Source: Larix sibirica (lineage: Eukaryota > Streptophyta > Pinopsida > Pinales > Pinaceae). From it: DNA of 12,823 bases. Positions within the stretch are counted from its first letter, which is position 1. Each line of letters begins with the position of its first letter. Location of the stretch: the NCBI GenBank assembly GCA_004151065.3, contig NWUY0303444394.1, positions 2,837-15,659 of the forward strand, written 5' to 3'. The position numbers and the translations under genes are program-made. Under the pieces are notes generated by a model. That model searched no databases. It had not been told where the DNA came from and worked only from the letters and a program-made list of their open reading frames with translations. Positions 7,843-12,823 of this stretch are shown one piece after another.

Positions 7843-9307
7843 CTAATTGACCAGATGGGATTTTTTCTTATCCCTTCCCCCAGACCAGGTGAAGTTGAAA
7901 ACTCTCATTCTAATTCCAGTAAGTATGGATTTGGGGATTTTATATAGGGAAATCCAGTAAACTGCAAGGTTTTGAAGGACATATTTTGCTAAAGTAATTC
8001 TGCCACCCAATGAGAGCCGCCTCCCAACTCCAATTGTTAATCCTGCGATCAAATTTTTCCAATAGCCACTTCCAGTCTTTAACAATATAACTGTTAGGTT
8101 TTATATAAAAAGCCTAGTTATTTTGTACCTTCATCTAGTGAGCCAAAATTAAAAGGAATGATCTGGCCAATACAAGCCTTGACAGTGTCCCCGATGTCAT
8201 GCTCCAAGAAGAAAGATTTCTCGTTGTTGATTTGCATACTAGACACCTTACAGAAGAGGGAGAGATATGTATTCATAGCTTGAAATTCCTCGGGACTGTC
8301 ACCACCAAAAAGTAATACATCATCTACGAAAAGTAGATGTGTCACCATAGAGTGAATAGGCACCTTGATCCCTTTAAGTGTCCTTTCCGATCTAGCCTTG
8401 ATCAATAGTCTGTTGAGCCCCTCTATGACCAATAGGAAGAGGAATGGAGACAATGAGCAACCCTGCCTTAAGCCCCTCGATCCCTTGAAAAAGTGTGAGG
8501 GAGTTCCATTTATCATAACAACATAATTGACAAAAGAGACACATGCCATGATCCATTGACTAACTTCCCAAGGAAGACCAATATGAATTAGTATAAGCCT
8601 TTGCAAGGTCCAATTTAAGAATGATGGCTTTTATGTGTTTGGTCTTTATATTGTGGAAAGCCTCTTGTGCAACCCCAACAACATCCAGTATTTGTCTGTC
8701 ATCAAGAAAACTAAATTGCTCACAGGGAATGTATTTAGATAAGCACGATTTTAATCTAGAGGCAATGATTTTGGAGATAACCTTGTAAATTAAGTTACAG
8801 AGTGAAATCAACCTGAAATCTCTAATGTCACTAGGGAGTGAGCTTTTGGGAATAAGGGCTATAAAAGTTGAGTTAATAGCCCTCGAGACTTTGCCTGTAA
8901 CTCTTGATGACTCCACTGCAGCTAGAATATCTAGACCCATGATATCAAAGAAAAATAAGAAAAGTTCCACCATCCAGCCATTTGGACTAGGACTTTTTGA
9001 TTTAGCAATACATTTCAGTACCTCTTCCACTTCCTCAATATCCACAGGCTTATACATATTATTACCTTCCTCTTCCGAGAAGAATCTCATAAATTCTTTG
9101 ATGACTTTGAACTGCTCCAACAATGACGCAGACTGAGGGTCATGATGAAGATTTCCAAAATATGTAGTGGCCTCCTTGTGTAAATATTCAAGAGAGGATA
9201 TCATGATCCCCTCAAAATATTTGAGCTCCCAAATTGTATTTCTGACCTGCCTGTTTTCCGCAAATTTGTGGAAGAATTGGGTCTTTGAGTCACCAGCCTC
9301 TATCTAG
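7843..9307 (-). other. LINE reverse transcriptase domain, frameshifted
   Basis: Begins with GDSKTQFFHKFAENRQ, an upstream motif typical of plant L1. It continues with SPSPNGW (family SPGPDGW), IALIPK, FRLISLCN (family FRPISLCN), LKLDLAKAY (motif A), GLRQGCSLSP (motif B) and FVDD at 8319-8330 (motif C active site). Thumb-like segments KDWKWLLEKFD and RLSLGGRITLAK follow. The palm motifs sit in two frames because about ten codons after LDLAKAY are lost, joining motif A to LILIHIGLPWEV. Confidence 0.9.
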
Positions 9308-9679
9308 ACTACCCTACTTTTCAGCCTCCAGGTCTCCTCTTCCAATTTTAAAATTTGTAATTTCTTTTTTTCCAGACTCATAAGGGCGCCGATCCGAAGG
9401 AGTTAGTGAACCAATGATGTTGGTCGAAGTAAATCTGTCAATCTGGATTTCAATATTTATCAGGTCCTGCTTCAGGCCCCCCCCCTTTTTTTCCCATAGC
9501 ACCGTTGCTTCTTTAAGTTGTTTTAACTTTTGAACCAGTGTTTCCACAGTTGATGAACCATAAGGGGTAGCAACCTTACAGCATTCAGTCCTAACCAAAT
9601 CAATAAAAGTTTGATCTAAAAGCCAAGCATGATTGAATTTAAATGGAACTTTTTGCCAGCACCCTTCCACCTCAAATTG

Positions 9680-10388
9680 TAGAATGATTGGTTGGTGGTC
9701 AGAAATTCTTGTAGGATCCACCCAAGATCTGTACTTGAAAAAAGTGTCCAATAAACTCTCCGACACTAAGAACCTATCTAATCGCTTCAGGATGGAGTCC
9801 TGACCACTACACCCATTTCTCCAAGTGGGCTTCATAGGCAACGACTCAATATCCATAAGGCTAGCCGATGTAAACAAATTTGCAAAAACAGGACCCAACG
9901 AGTCAATTTTTGAATGGTGACCCCAAACTTCTGAGGCGGCCAAAGTGAGATTAAGACCCCCCATTAAAATCAAGTCAGGTAGATGCAAAAGATTTTCCGA
10001 AAGGATGCGATCCCAAAAGCATCTCCTGTCAATATAGGGGCCATAACAATTGATTATATCTTTGTCAAGTCCCACAATACAGCTTGAGAGAAGTATACCA
10101 GCGAGAGTTCTAAAAGGCTTTAGATTTTCCTTTTGTGGATTCCAAGCTGCCAAAAGACCCCCCCGATAGTCCTTTCGCATCAATAGTGCAAATCTTCCAA
10201 GTTGGTTTTAAGGCCATGAAAAAATGTCGGGCTTTCTCACCATCAATCATAGTCTCTTGCAAGCAAATCAGGTCCAGATTAATTAACTCTAGAGATATCT
10301 CGAGGGCTATTTTTTTAGGGAGAACCCCCACTCCCCTAATATTTCGAGAGAAAAAAACATTTTTTAACCTTGGCAAGGGCTTTGACAT
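9680..10388 (-). other. LINE endonuclease domain (exonuclease-endonuclease-phosphatase fold), mutated
   Basis: Motifs in order: SRNIRG (the family usually has WN-x-RG), CLQET with the metal-binding Glu at 10254-10256, GLLAAWNP after a frameshift, NCYGP, MGGLN where a G-D-x-N motif is expected, RLDRFLVS, and ISDHQP (SDH at 9695-9703) near the end. The expected Asp of G-D-x-N is Gly, encoded at 9956-9958. The domain is therefore recognisable but catalytically damaged as well as frameshifted. Confidence 0.88.
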
Positions 10389-11249
10389 TTTTAAGAGCCC
10401 TAGAGTTTGGAGAATGTGAAATCAACACTGAATCCACCAAATTGTTCTCAGGAGGAATACCTTTACCCAATTTTGTATTATTTTTCCTAGCACTTTGAGT
10501 TTTAATAGGGGAGAAATCAGTGTCGATCCCCCCCTTTCTGGCCCCCTTATCATGTTTTTTATGAGATATGGGAGGACGACCAAGGCTTATCCTGGTCATG
10601 GGGGATATCTTCTTGGATAACAACCTTGTTCCCTATGTAAGACAAGATAGGATCCCTCTAAGCGACCTCGTAGAAAGAAGGGATATGCATATTGGATTTT
10701 GACCCAATACCTCCGAAACAACCAACTTTTCTAAGGCATCCCCAAAGGAAAATTTGAGATAATCTACACCGTTTCTGAGGTGGAAGAGTTGTTTGATACT
10801 AAAACAGTTTCATCCTCCGAAGACGTGGAAACCCCAACACCTACAATGTCGACCATCTCCCCCTTTTGGAGGAAGAGCTGTGGATGTGTCTTCTGATACA
10901 ATCCCCATAGGGTTGGGAGAAGGATCTCGACTAATACCCAGAGAAGCTTCCGAAGAGGAAGTAGGGAGACGACCAGCCCCAAAACCCCGACAGACTCATA
11001 CTTGAAATCAAGGTTTTGTATAATTTTTTTTACCGAATCAGATAGAGAATTATAAAAAGCAGGGTCGTTTAATTTGATCTTACCAATTAAGTGAGATCCC
11101 GAGGCTGAAGTGACTTGCACAAAAGGATGAGGTAGAGGAGTGAAAGGAGCCAATGCCATATCCCCATTCAACTTAGAACTGTCATTCGAAGACCAAATAA
11201 TCTCATCTTCCTCAGAGCCATCACCCTCCGAAGAGGAAAGTGGAGCCGT

Positions 11250-11291
11250 ACATTGCCTCCAGAGGTGAGCAACTACCTTACAAGAAGAGCA
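11250..11291 (-). other. CCHC zinc knuckle of LINE ORF1
   Basis: CSSCKVVAHLWRQC fits Cys-x2-Cys-x4-His-x4-Cys exactly. Zinc knuckles of this type bind nucleic acid and follow DUF4283 in plant LINE ORF1 proteins. Confidence 0.85.
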
Positions 11292-11369
11292 TCTAAACAA
11301 AATACCTTCAAAGTCGATCATTTGAGATTAGGTTCTACCCCGCTAATTAATCAACATATAATCAATCAG

Positions 11370-11815
11370 ACCCAAGGAGATATCGACTTCTACAAGCATA
11401 TGACCAACCCTCTTGGGCCACTCCTTTCAAAGCCGAATCACTGACGCAGACAAATCGACCCAGTCGATTGCCTACTGCTTCAAAAGCCGCCTTATTCCAC
11501 ATCCCGAGTGGAAAGCTCGACAGCAGCACCCAAAAATGGAGATATCAGATAAGTTCCCTCTCCGGATCGAAAGTCGTGTGCCACTTCTTCAGCATGAGAC
11601 TGCCACCATCTTTTATCCACAACTTTTGAAAAACAAAGAGAGCATGAGCCTCCTGCTGAAATTTAAACCCATACCAACCCTTGGGGAGGATGGAAACCTC
11701 AGGGAAATATCCCCACAAATGACCCCAGGCTCGCGCTACCTACCTTGTTATTTCCTTTCTATTCATAGCCTTGAGCTGAATTTTCCCACCAGTGCAGTCA
11801 TACCATAATCAACTA
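11370..11815 (-). other. DUF4283-type domain in LINE ORF1, with stop codons
   Basis: Reading through the stops, the minus strand gives ALVGKFSSRL, WGHLWGYFPEV, LPKGWYGFKF, SLMLKKWHTTFDPERE and AFEAVGNRLGRFVCV. This is the conserved DUF4283 pattern found in plant LINE ORF1 proteins just upstream of the zinc knuckle. TAG at 11740-11742 and TGA at 11545-11547 interrupt it. Confidence 0.82.
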
Positions 11816-12402
11816 TCTCTTCTAGGCCAATATCTCGCCCTAGAGTCATTCTCTGCTCCCCAAAATGAGATTTCCACCTCCTTGGATTTTTGTTTGCAAC
11901 CCTACTTGAAGTAGGGATGTATGTTACCCAACCTTTATTTGACCGACCACCAACCTTTCTGCCTAAGTGTTTCTGAAATGGTTTCGAAGCCGCATCTACA
12001 GCTCCATCACCGCACCCGACCGATTTAGTACCTCGACTCACTGATGGTTTGAGGGAGCCCACACCAACCACACCCTGAAGCCGATCCTTTCCCTGAATCG
12101 GATAGAATAGATCTCAAAGTGACAGTTGTATCTACTACCCTTGTTATGGAGGCAAGTTCCCGTGCCCTATGAATATCCTGAGCAACTTCGTCTAGTATCA
12201 TACAACTGGGATCTTTTAGCCATTTGTCAAGTTCCTCCGTCGCCATTTGTCTTGCCCCAAGTGCCACATGACCCTCTTTTGTCGCCACTTGATGCTCCCC
12301 AGATGCCACGTGCATTCCTTCCATTTCAAAGACTATAAAGAGATAGAAACCCTCTGGGAGTGAGGGTGAGCCACTTGACGATATCTTAGTAACAGTCAAC
12401 AT

Positions 12403-12706
12403 TTAGGCGATAAGGAACTAGGAAATTGTGTGAAGTCCCCACGTCACATAGAAAGAAACCCACTATGGCTAATAAAGCTTACCCCAGATAGAAAAAACAC
12501 CTTAATGCTTATCTACTGCAACGCACCCATCCCTTGCTGTGGTTATAGGAGACGCAGAAAACTATCCTTCTACTTTTATGAGATTACGAAACCTTAGGTC
12601 CCATAATCGAAACCCGTCCCCATCTTATTGAACACATATCTATACAAAAGCTTGTGATCATATTCAATTGGGTTCAATCCCATTATAGGATTTTAGTTAT
12701 AACCCA
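12403..12706 (-). other. Probable LINE 5' untranslated region
   Basis: About 300 bp between the proposed ORF1 start and the candidate right target duplication. There is no reading frame of note. An internal RNA polymerase II promoter is expected in L1 leaders but no specific element can be named. Confidence 0.5.
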
Positions 12707-12718
12707 AAGGATTACTGA
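12707..12718. repeat. Candidate right target-site duplication of the LINE
   Basis: AAGGATTACTGA matches the left copy at 5727-5738 except for one C/T change. It would set the 5' end of the LINE at 12706, leaving a sensible leader of about 300 bp before ORF1. Confidence 0.45.
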
Positions 12719-12823
12719 AACTGTGATATGCTGATGATGTAAGCACATGATGGAGTCAAAATACTTAGGATAAGTGGATAATTAAGCTGTAAGGCTCAAA
12801 TAAATGATGTGTGGTTGGAAAAT
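12719..12823. other. Right flank, nothing recognised
   Basis: About 105 bp beyond the proposed LINE end. I see no reading frame, repeat or regulatory site in it. If the target duplication is wrong, part of this may still be LINE leader. Confidence 0.4.

Larger units (their letters stand above)
6351..10388 (-). pseudogene. LINE ORF2 polyprotein remnant (EN-RT-zf-RVT-RNase H)
   Basis: Once a single protein that nicked target DNA, reverse transcribed the element RNA from the nick and removed RNA with RNase H. It now survives as successive fragments in different frames: 10388-10110, 10183-9314, about 9307-8560, 8606-8118, about 8110-7843, 7784-7599, 7598-7380, 7096-7022, 7004-6690, 6717-6640 and 6689-6351. 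Lesions I can place: an apparent extra base in a C7 run (+ strand 10158-10164) that breaks the endonuclease after LSGG; a Trp-to-TAG change just before the EAGDSKTQFFHK segment; a deletion after LDLAKAY near 8590; and stops around 8100-8120. The start is taken as Met at 10388, directly before the endonuclease. It cannot yield an active protein. Confidence 0.9.
10336..12402 (-). pseudogene. LINE ORF1 remnant (nucleic-acid-binding protein)
   Basis: ORF1 proteins of plant L1 bind element RNA and form the retrotransposition particle. The proposed start is Met at 12402, preceded directly by an in-frame TAA. The N-terminal part (to 12025) has a 14-residue tandem repeat. A second fragment (12071-11763) leads into a DUF4283-type region (about 11815-11370) that contains stops at 11763-11765, 11740-11742 and 11545-11547. 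A CCHC zinc knuckle (11291-11250) follows, then an acidic Ser-rich region ending with a stop at 10764. A basic stretch with GRPP (10623-10336) is probably the ORF1 C-terminus running up to ORF2. It is broken in at least four places and not functional. Confidence 0.82.
5739..12706 (-). mobile_element. Near full-length degenerate L1-clade LINE, about 7 kb
   Basis: A non-LTR retrotransposon read right to left: 5' UTR (12403-12706), ORF1 (DUF4283 and CCHC zinc knuckle), ORF2 (apurinic-type endonuclease, reverse transcriptase, zf-RVT, RNase H), 3' UTR and a poly-A tail seen as T10 at 5739-5748. Domain order and RNase H at the C-terminus fit plant L1 elements, and the length fits a full-length copy. 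Boundaries rest on the tail and a candidate 12-bp target duplication (5727-5738 and 12707-12718). There are no long terminal repeats. Frameshifts, nonsense codons, a deletion in the reverse transcriptase and loss of endonuclease residues make it inactive. It lies antisense to, and downstream of, the EBF gene. The right (5') boundary is the least certain point. Confidence 0.9.

Noticed and set aside
11413-11808. Plus-strand open frame of 131 codons
   Set aside because: It runs opposite the LINE ORF1 DUF4283 region, which is clearly recognisable on the minus strand despite stops.
5739-12706. LTR retrotransposon or endogenous pararetrovirus, suggested by reverse transcriptase plus RNase H
   Set aside because: There are no long terminal repeats, protease or integrase. 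The apurinic-type endonuclease, FVDD active site, zf-RVT and poly-A tail are those of a LINE.
1-12823. A previously undescribed multi-gene system
   Set aside because: The window contains one known gene family and one known class of retroelement. No cluster, array or unexplained conserved reading frame remains.

Overview
This is a land-plant nuclear window. It holds one intact gene and, downstream of it in the opposite orientation, one large decayed retrotransposon. Plant origin is shown by an F-box/leucine-rich-repeat protein of the ethylene-signalling EBF1/EBF2 type, by plant-style GT-AG splicing, by telobox-like motifs in the 5' region, and by an L1-clade LINE with the plant domain order (DUF4283 plus zinc knuckle in ORF1; endonuclease, reverse transcriptase, zf-RVT and RNase H in ORF2). 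I cannot assign a species from the sequence alone.

Layout. 1-945: 5' flank and leader region, with a C/T-rich repeated start, two oppositely oriented teloboxes, a 24-bp tandem duplication and a strong splice acceptor at 906-907. 946-3678: EBF gene with a 22-nt first coding exon (946-967), a 642-bp intron (968-1609) and one long second exon (1610-3678), predicting 696 residues. 3679 to about 4640: 3'-UTR region with several poly-T tracts, recalling the poly-U elements known in Arabidopsis EBF1/EBF2 mRNAs. About 4441-5678: AT-rich intergenic DNA with small local repeats and no convincing gene. 5739-12706: an almost full-length (about 7 kb) minus-strand LINE broken by many frameshifts and stops. 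It is flanked by a possible 12-bp target-site duplication, and its 3' tail is repeated once outside the element (5668-5738). 12719-12823: right flank.

Function. The EBF protein should act in the nucleus as the substrate receptor of an SCF (SKP1-CUL1-F-box) ubiquitin ligase that degrades EIN3/EIL transcription factors. The 3'-UTR may be the site of EIN2-dependent translational control. The LINE is not functionally linked to this gene. It is a dead insertion: all its enzyme domains can still be recognised, but none lies in a single open frame with intact neighbours. I see no RNA gene, CRISPR array or previously undescribed system here. The more interesting points are the tiny first exon, the poly-U-rich 3' region, the long acidic linker of the F-box protein, and the duplicated LINE tail.
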